From contig NZ_JAHRXF010000011.1 in the NCBI RefSeq assembly GCF_019104725.1, positions 62,001-126,000 of the forward strand: a DNA stretch of 64,000 bases. The letters are read 5' to 3'. How positions within the stretch are numbered: position 1 is the stretch's first letter; every line of letters begins with the position of its first letter. The notes beneath the pieces are model-generated. The model had not been told where the DNA came from and did no database searches. It was given only the letters and a program-made list of their open reading frames with translations. The position numbers were made by a program, and so were the translations under genes. This document shows positions 55,674 to 64,000 of this stretch, one piece after another. Source of the stretch: Streptomyces corallincola (lineage in GTDB: Bacteria; Actinomycetota; Actinomycetes; Streptomycetales; Streptomycetaceae).

Positions 55674-57395
55674 GTGGCGGAACGGAGCACGGCTGCCGTA
55701 GGAGTGGCAGACAACGGCGGTGACGAGCCGCTGACCGCCGAGGCGGAGCAGTCCCCGGCCGACGGAGTCGCCGGTGAGCCGGAGCAGCGCGCGGACAGCG
55801 CCGAGGCCCGGGGGAGCGTCGCGGCGGACAGCCCGACGGTCAAGACCTCGGCCCCGGAGCTGCACAGCGGTCACAAACTCGCCAGGCGCTACCGGCTCGA
55901 AGAGTGCGTCACCCGTCTGGACGGGTTCAGCAGTTGGCGCGCGGTGGACGAGAAACTCCGCCGTGCGGTCGGGGTGCACATCCTGCCGGGCGGCCATCCC
56001 CGCGCCCGCTCCGTCCTCGCCGCCGCCCGCTCGTCCGCCCTGCTGGGCGACCCCCGGTTCGTCCAGGTCCTCGACGCGGTCGAGGAGAACGACCTCGTCT
56101 ACGTCGTGCACGAGTGGCTGCCCGACGCGACCGAGCTGACGACCCTGCTGGCGGTCGGCCCGCTGGAACCGCACGACGCCTACCAGATGGCCAGTCAGGT
56201 GGCGTCCGCGATGTCCGCCGCGCACCGCGAAGGTCTCGCCCATCTGCGGCTCAACCCGAACGCGGTGCTGCGCACCTCCACCGGCCAGTGGCGCATCCGG
56301 GGCCTGGCGGTGAACGCCGCGCTGCGCGGCATCGGCTCCGACACCCCGCAGCGCACCGACACCGAATCCATCGGCGCGCTGCTCTACGCCTCGCTGACGC
56401 AGCGCTGGCCGTACGAGAACGACGCCTACGGCATGTCCGGGCTGCCGAAGGACATCGGTCTGATCGCGCCGGACCAGGTGCGTGCCGGTGTCCACCGGGG
56501 GCTGTCCGAGCTGGCGATGCGCGCGCTGGTCAACGACGGCGCCACCGCCTCGCGGCACGAGGCCGCGTGCACCACGCCCGAGGAACTGGTCAAGGCGATC
56601 GGTGACATGCCGCGCATCCGCCCGCCCGAGCCCGCGTTCACCGCCCCGCCCGAGTACCAGCGGACGACGTATCAGCAGGGCAACTACGGGCGTACGGCGC
56701 CTCTTCCCGGCACGGCCGCGTCGATGTCCGCGCCCCCGGCACCGTTGCAGAGCCGTACCGGCAAGGCACTCAAGTGGGCCGTGTCGGCGCTGCTCATCGC
56801 CGCGCTGGGTCTGGGCAGCTGGCAGCTCGCCGACGCGCTGATGGAGCAGGGCAACAAGCCCAAGGACTCCGGCACCACCAAGACGGAGGACGGCGGCGGC
56901 AAGAACGCGGGCCTCCCCAAGCCTGGCCCGATCAAGATCGCCGCAGCTCAGGAGTACGTCGCCGAGGGCGACGCCCAGCACCCCGGTGATGTGGCCAAGA
57001 CCTACGACGGCGACCGTTCGACGTACTGGCGGACGAAGACCTTCACCAGCGGTCCTTCCATCGCCCCGCTCAAGCCGGGCGTCGGCATCATGTACGACCT
57101 CGGTTCGACGCGGAACGTCTCCACGGCCACGCTGGACCTGCGGTACGGCGGCGACCACACGACGGTCGATCTCTACGCGGCCGACTCGCTCACCCCGCCC
57201 TCGCTGGGCTCCATGACCAAGGTCGGCAGCGTCACCGCGCAGGGCACGACCGCGACCGTGAAGGTCTCCAAGGCCGTCAGGACGCGGTACGTCCTGGTGT
57301 GGCTGACCGCGGTGCCCCTCTCGGGCCCGGACTCGGCGACGTACTCCGGCGCCGGTTACAAGCAGGCCATCGGCGAAGTCCGGTTCGCCGGCTGA
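55674..57395 (+). CDS. membrane pseudokinase with an extracellular discoidin-like domain
   Basis: GTG 55674 (GGGAGGCAGGGACG ahead) gives 573 residues. A kinase-like domain (~60-320) lacks catalytic motifs: HLRLNPNAV replaces HRDLKPxN and RGL replaces DFG. A membrane helix at ~364-385 leads to a 160-residue extracellular domain (TYDGDRSTYWRT, VGIMYDLGSTRNVSTATLDLRYGG) resembling discoidin/F5-8 modules. In mycobacterial MviN these parts are fused to MurJ; there the pseudokinase, when phosphorylated, binds FhaA to restrain lipid II synthesis. Confidence 0.87.
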   Translation: MAERSTAAVGVADNGGDEPLTAEAEQSPADGVAGEPEQRADSAEARGSVAADSPTVKTSAPELHSGHKLARRYRLEECVTRLDGFSSWRAVDEKLRRAVGVHILPGGHPRARSVLAAARSSALLGDPRFVQVLDAVEENDLVYVVHEWLPDATELTTLLAVGPLEPHDAYQMASQVASAMSAAHREGLAHLRLNPNAVLRTSTGQWRIRGLAVNAALRGIGSDTPQRTDTESIGALLYASLTQRWPYENDAYGMSGLPKDIGLIAPDQVRAGVHRGLSELAMRALVNDGATASRHEAACTTPEELVKAIGDMPRIRPPEPAFTAPPEYQRTTYQQGNYGRTAPLPGTAASMSAPPAPLQSRTGKALKWAVSALLIAALGLGSWQLADALMEQGNKPKDSGTTKTEDGGGKNAGLPKPGPIKIAAAQEYVAEGDAQHPGDVAKTYDGDRSTYWRTKTFTSGPSIAPLKPGVGIMYDLGSTRNVSTATLDLRYGGDHTTVDLYAADSLTPPSLGSMTKVGSVTAQGTTATVKVSKAVRTRYVLVWLTAVPLSGPDSATYSGAGYKQAIGEVRFAG

Positions 57396-57421
57396 CGTCT
57401 CACCAGGACGCGGAGGTGGGG

Positions 57422-58156
57422 ATGGCGGAGGGCGCCGGATACGGCGGGGTGAGCGATCAGGAACTGCTCGCCCGCCATGTCGAGGGCGACCCCGATGCCT
57501 TCGGCGAGATCGTACGACGGCATCGGGATCGGCTGTGGGCCGTCGCTCTCCGCACCCTGGGGGACCGCGAGGAGGCCGCCGACGCGGTGCAGGACGCCCT
57601 GGTGTCCGCGTACCGGGCCGCGCACACCTTCCAGGGGAAAGCGGCCGTCACGACCTGGCTGCACCGGATCACGGTGAACGCCTGCCTCGACCGCGCCCGC
57701 AAGGCCGCCTACCGCAGGACCGCACCGGTGGACGACACCGCCCGGATGGAACAACTGCTGGAGCCGCACGAGTCCGCCGCGGCGCCCGCCGAACGCAACG
57801 ACCTGCACCGCCAGCTCCTGACGGCACTGGCGACCCTCCCGCCCGAGCAGCGGGCCGCGCTCGTCCTCGTGGACATGCAGGGCTATCCGGTCGCGGAGGC
57901 CGCGCGGGTCCTGGACGTACCGACGGGGACGGTGAAAAGCAGATGCGCGCGGGGCCGTGCCCGGCTCCTCCCCCTGCTCACCCATCTGCGGCCCGGAACC
58001 GGGGACGCGGACGACGAGAAGACGGAAACCGGACCGGGACGGAACCACCCGCCCCAGCCATCCGTCCCACCTGAGCAGGGTTCCCGTGGCGGCGCCCTCG
58101 GACCGGCGGGCAACAGCGATTCAGCCGTAGTGAAGGACGGAGGTGGGCGAGCGTGA
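57422..58156 (+). CDS. sigM: ECF sigma factor SigM
   Basis: The 244-residue protein has ECF region 2 (~10-80, EIVRRHRDRLWAVALRTLGDREEAADAVQDAL) and region 4 (~125-185, TLPPEQRAALVLVDMQGYPVAEAARVLDVPTGTVKSRCARGRARL), plus a disordered C-terminal tail of ~60 residues. It is 26 bp after the pseudokinase gene and overlaps the anti-sigma gene by four bases, the arrangement of actinobacterial sigM. SigM in relatives responds to envelope or disulfide stress. Confidence 0.9.
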   Translation: MAEGAGYGGVSDQELLARHVEGDPDAFGEIVRRHRDRLWAVALRTLGDREEAADAVQDALVSAYRAAHTFQGKAAVTTWLHRITVNACLDRARKAAYRRTAPVDDTARMEQLLEPHESAAAPAERNDLHRQLLTALATLPPEQRAALVLVDMQGYPVAEAARVLDVPTGTVKSRCARGRARLLPLLTHLRPGTGDADDEKTETGPGRNHPPQPSVPPEQGSRGGALGPAGNSDSAVVKDGGGRA

Positions 58157-59124
58157 CGTCCCCGACGGACACGACCGAGCACCCAGACGTCGCCGAGATC
58201 TCCGACCTCGCCGAGGGCCTGCTCGCCCCGCCCAGAAGCGATGCCGTACGCCACCATGTGGAGGCGTGCGAGAGCTGCGCCGAGGTACGGACCTCGCTGG
58301 AGGAGATCCGCGACCTGCTGGGTGCCGTCCCGGAGCCGCCCCCCATGCCGGAGGACATCGCCGCCCGTATCGACGCCGCACTCACGGCAGAGGCGCTGCG
58401 GGGCACCACGGCGGAACGGCCGGAGACGGAGCACGCTCCGGAGGCAGCCCCCGAAACCGCCACGGAACCCGGTCCCGCCACGGAACCCGAGACCGTGCGG
58501 GCGTCCGCAGGCGATGTTTCACGTGAAACATCGCCTGCGGGGGACCGTCCCGCCGGGCGCCCCCGCGCTGCCACCGGACCCGGCCGGAACGGACGCGGCC
58601 GGTCCCGCCGCTGGACCGGGGTCGCCCTGGGCACCGTGCTGACCGCCGCCGTCCTGGGCAGCGGCTCCCTGCTGCTGAAGTCCTCCGGCTCCTCCAACGA
58701 CTCACCCGACAAGGCGACCACCGCCACGGCAGCCGGGGCTTTCGCCGGGAAGCCGGTCGGGGCTCAGGTGAAGGTCCTGCTCGACGCCGAACGTGCCCGG
58801 CCGAAAGACGGCGCCGGGACCCAGCGACCGCGCGCCGGGATCGACGCACCGCAGGACACTCCTGGTTCGACCCAGAGCGCGAACACCTTCCTGGAGACCG
58901 TCCCCCCGGTCCCGGACTGTGTCCGCCGGGCGGCCGGTGGGGGCACCGAGATCATCGGCGCGAAGACCGGCATGTACACCGGCCGGAACGCCTATCTCGT
59001 CGTGACCCCGGACCACGGCAGCGAGACGCGGGTCACGGCCTACGTCGTCGATGCGTCCTGCGCCCAGAAGGGGCCCTCGGCCACCGGCAACGTGCTGCTC
59101 AAGCAGTCCTATGCCCGGTCCTGA
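58153..59124 (+). CDS. zinc-finger anti-sigma factor with a membrane anchor
   Basis: GTG 58153 overlaps the sigM stop. The 323-residue protein has a cytosolic zf-HC2 module with His35-x3-Cys39-x2-Cys42 (HHVEACESC), a Glu/Pro/Thr-rich linker, a membrane helix at ~155-175 (TGVALGTVLTAAVLGSGSLLL) and an extracellular domain. It should hold SigM inactive until an outside signal. The linker contains GDVSRETSPAG, encoded by a 36-bp perfect palindrome with a parS centre. Confidence 0.88.
   Translation: MTSPTDTTEHPDVAEISDLAEGLLAPPRSDAVRHHVEACESCAEVRTSLEEIRDLLGAVPEPPPMPEDIAARIDAALTAEALRGTTAERPETEHAPEAAPETATEPGPATEPETVRASAGDVSRETSPAGDRPAGRPRAATGPGRNGRGRSRRWTGVALGTVLTAAVLGSGSLLLKSSGSSNDSPDKATTATAAGAFAGKPVGAQVKVLLDAERARPKDGAGTQRPRAGIDAPQDTPGSTQSANTFLETVPPVPDCVRRAAGGGTEIIGAKTGMYTGRNAYLVVTPDHGSETRVTAYVVDASCAQKGPSATGNVLLKQSYARS
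58505..58540. promoter_or_regulatory. parS site in a 36-bp perfect palindrome inside the anti-sigma gene
   Basis: The core 58516-58529 has perfect 11-bp flanks CCGCAGGCGAT/ATCGCCTGCGG, all inside the coding sequence, in the linker between zinc finger and membrane helix. Confidence 0.95.
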
Positions 59125-59198
59125 GCGCGAAGCCTGATTCACCGGCGCACGGGCGGTCATCCGTACGGTGAGGGGGTATCTGCGTGCCCGGACACAGC

Positions 59199-59225
59199 GG
59201 GAATGCGCGCCCCTTAGTATCCGTT
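59199..59225 (+). promoter_or_regulatory. SigR promoter of trxBA
   Basis: GGGAAT (59199-59204), 18 bp, GTT (59223-59225), the exact SigR consensus and spacing. It lies about 70 bp before trxB. SigR control of trxBA in S. coelicolor is established. Confidence 0.9.
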
Positions 59226-59295
59226 GGGTGGGGTGAGGGTCCGGAAGGGACTCCCACCGGTCGAATCGCACAGACCAGAGACAAGGAATCCAGCC

Positions 59296-60267
59296 GTGAG
59301 CGACGTCCGAAACGTGATCATCATCGGCTCAGGGCCCGCCGGCTACACGGCGGCGCTCTACACCGCGCGCGCGTCGCTGAAGCCCTTGGTGTTCGAGGGC
59401 GCCGTCACCGCCGGTGGTGCCCTGATGAACACCACCGAGGTCGAGAACTTCCCCGGCTTCCGCGACGGCATCATGGGCCCCGACCTCATGGACAACATGC
59501 GGGGGCAGGCGGAGCGCTTCGGTGCCGAGCTGATCCCGGACGACATCGTCTCCGTGGACCTCACCGGTGAGATCAAGACGGTCACCGACACGGCGGGCAC
59601 CGTGCACCGTGCGAAGGCCGTGATCGTCACCACCGGTTCCCAGCACCGCAAGCTCGGCCTGCCGAACGAGGACGCGCTGTCCGGCCGTGGTGTCTCCTGG
59701 TGCGCCACCTGTGACGGGTTCTTCTTCAAGGACCAGGACATTGCCGTGATCGGCGGCGGCGACACCGCGATGGAGGAGGCGACCTTCCTCTCCCGGTTCG
59801 CCAAGTCCGTGACGATCGTGCACCGCCGGGACACCCTGCGTGCCTCCAAGGCGATGCAGGAGCGCGCCTTCAACGACCCTAAGATCAAGTTCGTCTGGGA
59901 CAGCGAGATCGCGGAGGTCCAGGGCGACCAGAAGCTCGCGGGCCTGAAGCTGCGCAACGTCAAGACCGGTGAGCTGTCCGACCTGCCGGTGACCGGCCTG
60001 TTCATCGCCATCGGCCACGACCCGCGCACCGAACTGTTCAAGGGTCAGCTCGACCTGGACGAGGAGGGCTACCTGAAGGTCGCCGCTCCCTCCACCCGTA
60101 CCAACGTGACCGGTGTCTTCGGCGCCGGTGACGTCGTGGACCACACCTACCGGCAGGCCATCACCGCGGCCGGTACGGGCTGCTCCGCCGCCCTGGACGC
60201 CGAGCGTTTCCTCGCCGCCCTGTCCGACGAGGACAAGGCGGAGCCCGAGAAGACCGCGGCCGTCTGA
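59296..60267 (+). CDS. trxB: thioredoxin reductase
   Basis: GTG 59296 gives 323 residues, normal for low-molecular-weight TrxB. Motifs are [19 protein letters not shown] (FAD), [10 protein letters not shown] with the redox cysteines at 136 and 139, [13 protein letters not shown] (NADPH) and [10 protein letters not shown] near the C-terminus. It reduces thioredoxin with NADPH. The SigR-type promoter upstream makes it responsive to thiol oxidation. TrxA follows 47 bp later in the same operon. Confidence 0.97.
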   Translation: MSDVRNVIIIGSGPAGYTAALYTARASLKPLVFEGAVTAGGALMNTTEVENFPGFRDGIMGPDLMDNMRGQAERFGAELIPDDIVSVDLTGEIKTVTDTAGTVHRAKAVIVTTGSQHRKLGLPNEDALSGRGVSWCATCDGFFFKDQDIAVIGGGDTAMEEATFLSRFAKSVTIVHRRDTLRASKAMQERAFNDPKIKFVWDSEIAEVQGDQKLAGLKLRNVKTGELSDLPVTGLFIAIGHDPRTELFKGQLDLDEEGYLKVAAPSTRTNVTGVFGAGDVVDHTYRQAITAAGTGCSAALDAERFLAALSDEDKAEPEKTAAV

Positions 60268-60314
60268 CCCTCGCACCCCCACCCCACACGCAGTACCGAG
60301 TTAAGGAGCCCGCC

Positions 60315-60647
60315 GTGGCCGGCACTCTGAAGAAAGTGACTGACGACTCCTTCGAGCAGGATGTCCTCAAGAGCGACAAGCCCGTCCTCGTGGACTTCTG
60401 GGCCGAGTGGTGCGGCCCGTGCCGCCAGATCGCCCCGTCGCTGGAGGCCATCGCGGCCGAGCACGGCGACAAGATCGAGATCGTCAAGCTGAACATCGAC
60501 GAGAACCCGGCCATCGCGGCCAAGTACGGCGTGATGTCCATCCCGACCCTGAACGTCTACCAGGGCGGCGAGGTCGTGAAGACCATCGTCGGTGCCAAGC
60601 CGAAGGCGGCGCTGGTCCGGGACCTGGACCCGTTCCTCGCCGACTGA
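60315..60647 (+). CDS. trxA: thioredoxin
   Basis: The 110-residue protein has the thioredoxin active site WCGPC (Cys33/Cys36), preceded by VLVDFWAE, and the cis-Pro region VMSIPTLNVYQGG. GTG 60315 follows TAAGGAG. Thioredoxin reduces protein disulfides and supplies ribonucleotide reductase. It is paired with trxB and ends beside a parS and a strong terminator. Confidence 0.97.
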   Translation: MAGTLKKVTDDSFEQDVLKSDKPVLVDFWAEWCGPCRQIAPSLEAIAAEHGDKIEIVKLNIDENPAIAAKYGVMSIPTLNVYQGGEVVKTIVGAKPKAALVRDLDPFLAD

Positions 60648-60648
60648 C

Positions 60649-60662
60649 GTTTCACGTGAAAC
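60649..60662. promoter_or_regulatory. parS site (perfect), immediately after trxA
   Basis: The site begins one base after the trxA stop and ends 3 bp before the terminator stem. Confidence 0.95.
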
Positions 60663-60665
60663 ATG

Positions 60666-60697
60666 AAAGGGCCGAACCCCTCGGGGTTCGGTCCTTT
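60666..60697 (+). terminator. terminator of trxBA
   Basis: A 15-bp stem AAAGGGCCGAACCCC / GGGGTTCGGTCCTTT with one G-T pair and a 2-base loop, followed by CG. It lies 18 bp past the trxA stop. Confidence 0.88.
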
Positions 60698-60730
60698 CGC
60701 ATGAGGGAAGCTTTCGCCCCCGAAGCCAGA

Positions 60731-60797
60731 CCGGTCCCAGACACCTAGAGCGGTCCCAGAAGCCTAGACCGGTCCCAGAAGCCTAGAGCGGTCTCAG
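60731..60797. repeat. 19-bp tandem repeats at the GNAT gene 3' end
   Basis: Three and a half copies of a 19-bp unit (CCGGTCCCAGAAGCCTAGA-like) at 60731, 60750, 60769 and 60788. The last copies contain the GNAT stop codon and final codons. Confidence 0.85.
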
Positions 60798-61403
60798 TGC
60801 TGGTTCCTTCTGTACCGCCCCCAGCAGCCGGTCCAAGGCGTGCTCCACGTCTTGCTTCCAGGACAGGGTGGAGCGCAGCTCCAGCCGCAGCCGGGGATGC
60901 GTGGGGTGCGGCCGGACCGTCTTGAAGCCCACGGCCAGCAGATGATCGACGGGGAGCAGACAGCCGCCCGGTGCCTTGGTGCGTGCGTCGCCGAACGCCT
61001 CGATCGCCTTGAAGCCCCGGCGCAGCAGATCCTTGGCGACGGCCTGGACCAGGACCCGCCCGAGTCCCTGTCCCTGGTAGCCCGGCACGATCAGTGACGT
61101 CATGAGCTGGACGGCGTCCGAGGCGACCGGGCTGGTGGGGAAGGCCGTGGAGCGCGGGACATAGGCGGGCGGGGCGTAGAGCACGAACCCCACCGGTACG
61201 TCGTCCACGTAGGCCACCCGGCCGCACGAGCCCCAGTCCAGCAGCACGGCGGAGATCCAGGACTCCTTCTCCGCCGCGGCTCTGTCCGCGTTGACCGCGG
61301 CCTCACCACGGACGGGGTCCAACTCCCAGAAGACGCACGAGCGGCAGGGCTGGGGAAGATCCTCAAGGTTGTCCAGCGTGAGTGGTACGAGCCGACGCCC
61401 CAT
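60783..61403 (-). CDS. GNAT-family acetyltransferase upstream of trxA terminator
   Basis: The 206-residue protein carries a GNAT core (LIVPGYQGQGLGRVLVQAVAKDLLRRGFKAIEAFGD). A Cys-containing N-terminal PCRSCVFWELDPVRGE stretch is typical of this parAB-linked actinobacterial family. The substrate is unknown. It is on the same strand as parAB, 196 bp after parB; a hairpin in between suggests its own promoter. Its 3' end is inside the 19-bp repeats. Confidence 0.85.
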   Translation of the reverse strand: MGRRLVPLTLDNLEDLPQPCRSCVFWELDPVRGEAAVNADRAAAEKESWISAVLLDWGSCGRVAYVDDVPVGFVLYAPPAYVPRSTAFPTSPVASDAVQLMTSLIVPGYQGQGLGRVLVQAVAKDLLRRGFKAIEAFGDARTKAPGGCLLPVDHLLAVGFKTVRPHPTHPRLRLELRSTLSWKQDVEHALDRLLGAVQKEPALRPL

Positions 61404-61533
61404 GAAGGCTGTTCCTCGCTTCCTTCGGCCGACGCGTCGCGTGCGGCTCTTTCAGAGATCTGCCCGGTGGATGCGCCATGCCTGTCGGCATCGTAACCAC
61501 GAAGCCGAGGGGGAGACACCGCCGAAATGCAAA

Positions 61534-61573
61534 GAGCGGACCGCGTTCCGGCTGTACCGGATGCGGTCCGCTC
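61534..61573 (-). terminator. terminator of parAB
   Basis: An 11-bp perfect stem GAGCGGACCGC/GCGGTCCGCTC with a small inner stem, followed on the minus strand by TTTGCATTT. It lies 26 bp past the parB stop. Confidence 0.85.
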
Positions 61574-61599
61574 CCCTGCGAACAGTCGGGCGCCGAGGA

Positions 61600-62691
61600 T
61601 CAGTCCTCCTGCTCCACGGTGTCACCGTCGTGCAGGGTCCGCTGCAACACCGGGCCCTCGCCCGGCGCGAGCGAACCGAGGATGCGCTCAAGGTCTTCCA
61701 TCGAGGCGAACTCGACGGTGATCTTGCCCTTCTTCTGGCCCAGATCGACCTTCACCCGCGTCTCGAAGCGGTCGGAGAGACGCGTGGCCAGATCGGTCAG
61801 CGCCGGGGAGACCCGGCCACCGGCGCGGGGGCCCTTGGCACGCTGGGCCGCCTGCGGGCGCGAGCCCATCAGCGTGACGATCTCCTCGACGGCCCGCACG
61901 GACAGCCCCTCGGCCACGATCCGGTGGGCCAGCCGGTCCTGCTCCTCCGAGTCCTCCACGGAGAGCAGCGCACGGGCGTGCCCGGCGGAGAGCACCCCGG
62001 CGGCGACCCGGCGCTGCACGGCCGGGGACAGCTTCAGCAGACGCAGCGTGTTGGAGACCTGCGGACGCGAACGCCCGATGCGGTCCGCCAACTGGTCGTG
62101 CGTGCAGTTGAAGTCCTTCAGCAACTGGTCGTAGGCGGCGGCCTCTTCCAGCGGGTTCAGCTGAGCCCGGTGCAGGTTCTCCAGCAGGGCGTCGAGAAGC
62201 AGCTTCTCGTCGTCGGTGGCCCGCACGATCGCCGGGATGGCGTCCAGACCGGCTTCCCGGCAGGCACGCCAGCGGCGCTCACCCATGATCAGCTCGTAGT
62301 GGCCCGAGTCGATCTGCCGGACGACGACCGGCTGGAGGAGGCCCACCTCCTTGATGGAGGTGACCAGTTCCTGTAGCGCGTCCTCGTCGAACACATCACG
62401 CGGCTGACGCGGGTTCGGGGTGATGGAGTCGATCGGCAGCTCGGCGAAGTGGGCGCCCAGTGGGGGCGCCGGAGTCTCCGCCGAGGATGCCGTCGGCTCC
62501 TCTGTTTCACGTGAAACCTTCGGCAGGGTCGCCACCTTCGCGGCGGCCACGCCACGATCAGCGCTCAACGCCGGTACCGGGGCGGGGGACACGGAGGTCC
62601 CGTGTCCCAGAGTCGCCGGGTCCTTCTCCGTCGGGGCAGCGGGGATCAGTGCGCCGAGTCCACGGCCCAGACCCCTCCGTCGCTCGCTCAC
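61600..62691 (-). CDS. parB: chromosome partitioning protein ParB
   Basis: The 363-residue protein has the ParB N-terminal CTPase domain ([26 protein letters not shown]), the central helix-turn-helix that binds parS (~180-230, [36 protein letters not shown]) and the C-terminal dimer domain. ParB spreads from parS to build the segregation complex used in sporulation. It starts GTG 62691, overlapping the parA stop by four bases. Its own coding sequence contains a perfect parS at 62504-62517. Confidence 0.97.
   Translation of the reverse strand: MSERRRGLGRGLGALIPAAPTEKDPATLGHGTSVSPAPVPALSADRGVAAAKVATLPKVSRETEEPTASSAETPAPPLGAHFAELPIDSITPNPRQPRDVFDEDALQELVTSIKEVGLLQPVVVRQIDSGHYELIMGERRWRACREAGLDAIPAIVRATDDEKLLLDALLENLHRAQLNPLEEAAAYDQLLKDFNCTHDQLADRIGRSRPQVSNTLRLLKLSPAVQRRVAAGVLSAGHARALLSVEDSEEQDRLAHRIVAEGLSVRAVEEIVTLMGSRPQAAQRAKGPRAGGRVSPALTDLATRLSDRFETRVKVDLGQKKGKITVEFASMEDLERILGSLAPGEGPVLQRTLHDGDTVEQED
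62504..62517. promoter_or_regulatory. parS site (perfect) inside parB
   Basis: Encodes Val-Ser-Arg-Glu-Thr in the linker after residue 57. Confidence 0.95.
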
Positions 62692-63761
62692 TGCATGCCC
62701 TCCACCATGTTCGGGTCGTTCTGAGTGCCGATGTGCGCCTGGGTCGCGTCGTAGCTGATACCGACGCCCCGGAGCGCGAGTTCGCGGGCCGCCTCCAGAT
62801 AGGAGAGCGCGCCGCTGGAACCAGGATCGTAGGTGAGCACCGTCTGGCCGTAGCTCGGAGCCTCGGAGATGCGGACGGAGCGGGGGATGCTCGTCCGCAG
62901 CACCTCCTCACCGAAGTGTGTGCGCACCTCTTCCGCGACCTGGGAAGCGAGGCGCGTCCGGCCGTCGTACATGGTGAGCAGGATCGTCGAGACGTGCAGG
63001 GTGGGGTTGAGATGACCGCGTACCAGATCGACGTTCCGCAGCAGCTGCCCCAGGCCCTCCAGCGCGTAGTACTCGCACTGGATCGGGATGAGGACTTCCT
63101 GACCCGCGACGAGTGCGTTCACGGTGAGGAGGCCGAGGGAGGGCGGGCAGTCGATGAGGACGTAGTCCAGCGGCTGCTCGTACGCCTGGATCGCACGCTC
63201 CAGGCGGCTTTCGCGGGCCACCAGCGACACCAGCTCGATCTCGGCACCGGCGAGGTCGATGGTGGCCGGAGCGCAGAAGAGCCCTTCCACATCCGCGACC
63301 GGCTGGACCACGTCCGACAGCGGCCTGCTGTCCACCAGGACGTCATAGATCGAGGGGACTTCGGCGTGGTGGTCGATTCCCAGCGCCGTGGACGCGTTGC
63401 CCTGAGGGTCGAGATCGACGACGAGGACGCGGCTGCCGTGCAGAGCCAGCGAAGCGGCGAGGTTGACGGTCGTCGTGGTCTTGCCGACGCCGCCCTTCTG
63501 GTTGGCGACCACGATGATGCGGGTCTGCTCGGGTCGCGGCAGGCCCTCGCCCGCGCGTCCCAGAGCGTCCACCGCCAGCTGGGCAGCGCGACCGATGGGG
63601 GTGTCGTCCATCGGAGGCGGTGTTTCACGTGAAACATCCGCCCCCAACGACTCGGTACGGGGACCGGGGACCGGATCGGTCATCGGTCCCGCGATGTTGG
63701 CGTCGGACCGCAAGGCTTCACTCTCCTCGACTTCAGGCTCGCAATGAACAGAGCCTCCCAT
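62688..63761 (-). CDS. parA: chromosome partitioning ATPase ParA
   Basis: ATG 63761 gives 357 residues, as in other streptomycetes; the frame is open upstream to the window edge and a GTG at 63935 is possible. ParA-type motifs are [21 protein letters not shown] (Walker A, Lys about 94), [10 protein letters not shown] and [18 protein letters not shown]. An N-terminal extension of ~75 residues precedes the ATPase. Three parS sites lie in or near the gene; in one frame GDVSRET reads through 63622-63635. ParA moves or aligns ParB-parS complexes in aerial hyphae. Confidence 0.95.
   Translation of the reverse strand: MGGSVHCEPEVEESEALRSDANIAGPMTDPVPGPRTESLGADVSRETPPPMDDTPIGRAAQLAVDALGRAGEGLPRPEQTRIIVVANQKGGVGKTTTTVNLAASLALHGSRVLVVDLDPQGNASTALGIDHHAEVPSIYDVLVDSRPLSDVVQPVADVEGLFCAPATIDLAGAEIELVSLVARESRLERAIQAYEQPLDYVLIDCPPSLGLLTVNALVAGQEVLIPIQCEYYALEGLGQLLRNVDLVRGHLNPTLHVSTILLTMYDGRTRLASQVAEEVRTHFGEEVLRTSIPRSVRISEAPSYGQTVLTYDPGSSGALSYLEAARELALRGVGISYDATQAHIGTQNDPNMVEGMQ
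63622..63635. promoter_or_regulatory. parS site (perfect) inside parA
   Basis: Encodes Val-Ser-Arg-Glu-Thr in the N-terminal extension of ParA. Confidence 0.95.
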
Positions 63762-63797
63762 GCGTTCGGGGTCGTGAACCAGTGAGGCCTTACGTTC

Positions 63798-63824
63798 TGT
63801 GGAGAAGTCCACCTCTGTGGACAA
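63798..63824. promoter_or_regulatory. two DnaA boxes upstream of parA
   Basis: TTGTCCACA, the Streptomyces DnaA consensus, is on the minus strand at 63816-63824, and TTCTCCACA (one mismatch) is at 63798-63806, 18 bp apart. Confidence 0.7.
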
Positions 63825-63919
63825 CTTCGCTGCCCTCCCGAGTGATCCGAGGGGCTTTCGATCGCGGGGTTCGGCCGCGACCCGGCCTCTACCGATGATG
63901 CCGTGCAGCAGTGAGCGAC

Positions 63920-63933
63920 GTTTCACGTGAAAC
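63920..63933. promoter_or_regulatory. parS site (perfect) upstream of parA
   Basis: Perfect site 159 bp upstream of the chosen parA start; a GTG at 63935 would make it MFHVKRR codons. Confidence 0.95.
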
Positions 63934-64000
63934 ACGATGCACAGCGACGGCGGCCGGGCTCCCGCGACACTCCGTCTGCGTAGGCATGGCAGCTTGGGTG

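Noticed and set aside
52857..57158. A 1433-codon minus-strand open frame opposite murJ and the pseudokinase
   Set aside because: Antisense shadow: MurJ and the pseudokinase are well supported on the plus strand, and the frame shows no family motifs.

Overview
The window is high-GC DNA from a Streptomyces chromosome, close to the replication origin. The evidence is the sporulation pair ssgA/ssgR, GTG and TTG starts, a TTA codon in a regulator gene, a SigR-type promoter before trxBA, a Rex operator before cydABCD, parAB at the right edge, and 17 ParB-binding (parS) sites: 15 perfect GTTTCACGTGAAAC and 2 with one mismatch. In known Streptomyces the order is oriC-dnaA...rsmG-parA-parB, so oriC should lie just beyond the right end. 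No rRNA, tRNA, CRISPR array, prophage or intact insertion sequence was seen.

Layout. 1-9.7 kb: the tail of an unknown gene, an M20 amidohydrolase, a PhzF-like isomerase, a HAD phosphatase and the cydA-cydB-cydCD operon (leftward, Rex operator at its head). 10-15 kb: hisC-type aminotransferase, a LacI-family regulator with a TTA codon, a PPP-type phosphatase and a membrane protein. 15-21 kb: thiC with a TPP riboswitch that holds a parS-like site, a YibE/F transporter, ssgR-ssgA and a small membrane protein. 21-32 kb: metabolic and regulatory genes (cupin, holin-like protein, tyrosine phosphatase, gamma-lyase, LysR, Nudix, globin-reductase, GNATs, GlcG/HbpS, MFS/MarR pair, serine hydrolase). 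32-38 kb: dnaB, MATE exporter and the rpsF-ssb-rpsR-rplI operon. 38-46 kb: femX, an alanine-racemase-like gene, a GT87 transferase and a class A penicillin-binding protein. 46-53 kb: padR-ino1, an MFS protein, cca and a DUF6049-like protein. 53-64 kb: murJ, a pseudokinase, sigM and its anti-sigma gene, trxB-trxA, a GNAT, parB and parA.

How the parts fit. The right half joins envelope assembly (FemX, PBP, MurJ plus pseudokinase, SigM), inositol/mycothiol and thioredoxin redox balance (ino1, trxBA), replication (DnaB, SSB) and segregation (ParAB). The left half covers respiration and sporulation control. The most unusual layer is the parS set. Sites lie inside genes (parA, parB, the anti-sigma gene, an MFS gene, the first codons of cydCD), inside a riboswitch arm, in an 18-bp-periodic triple array, and at the centre of perfect palindromes of 28-36 bp.
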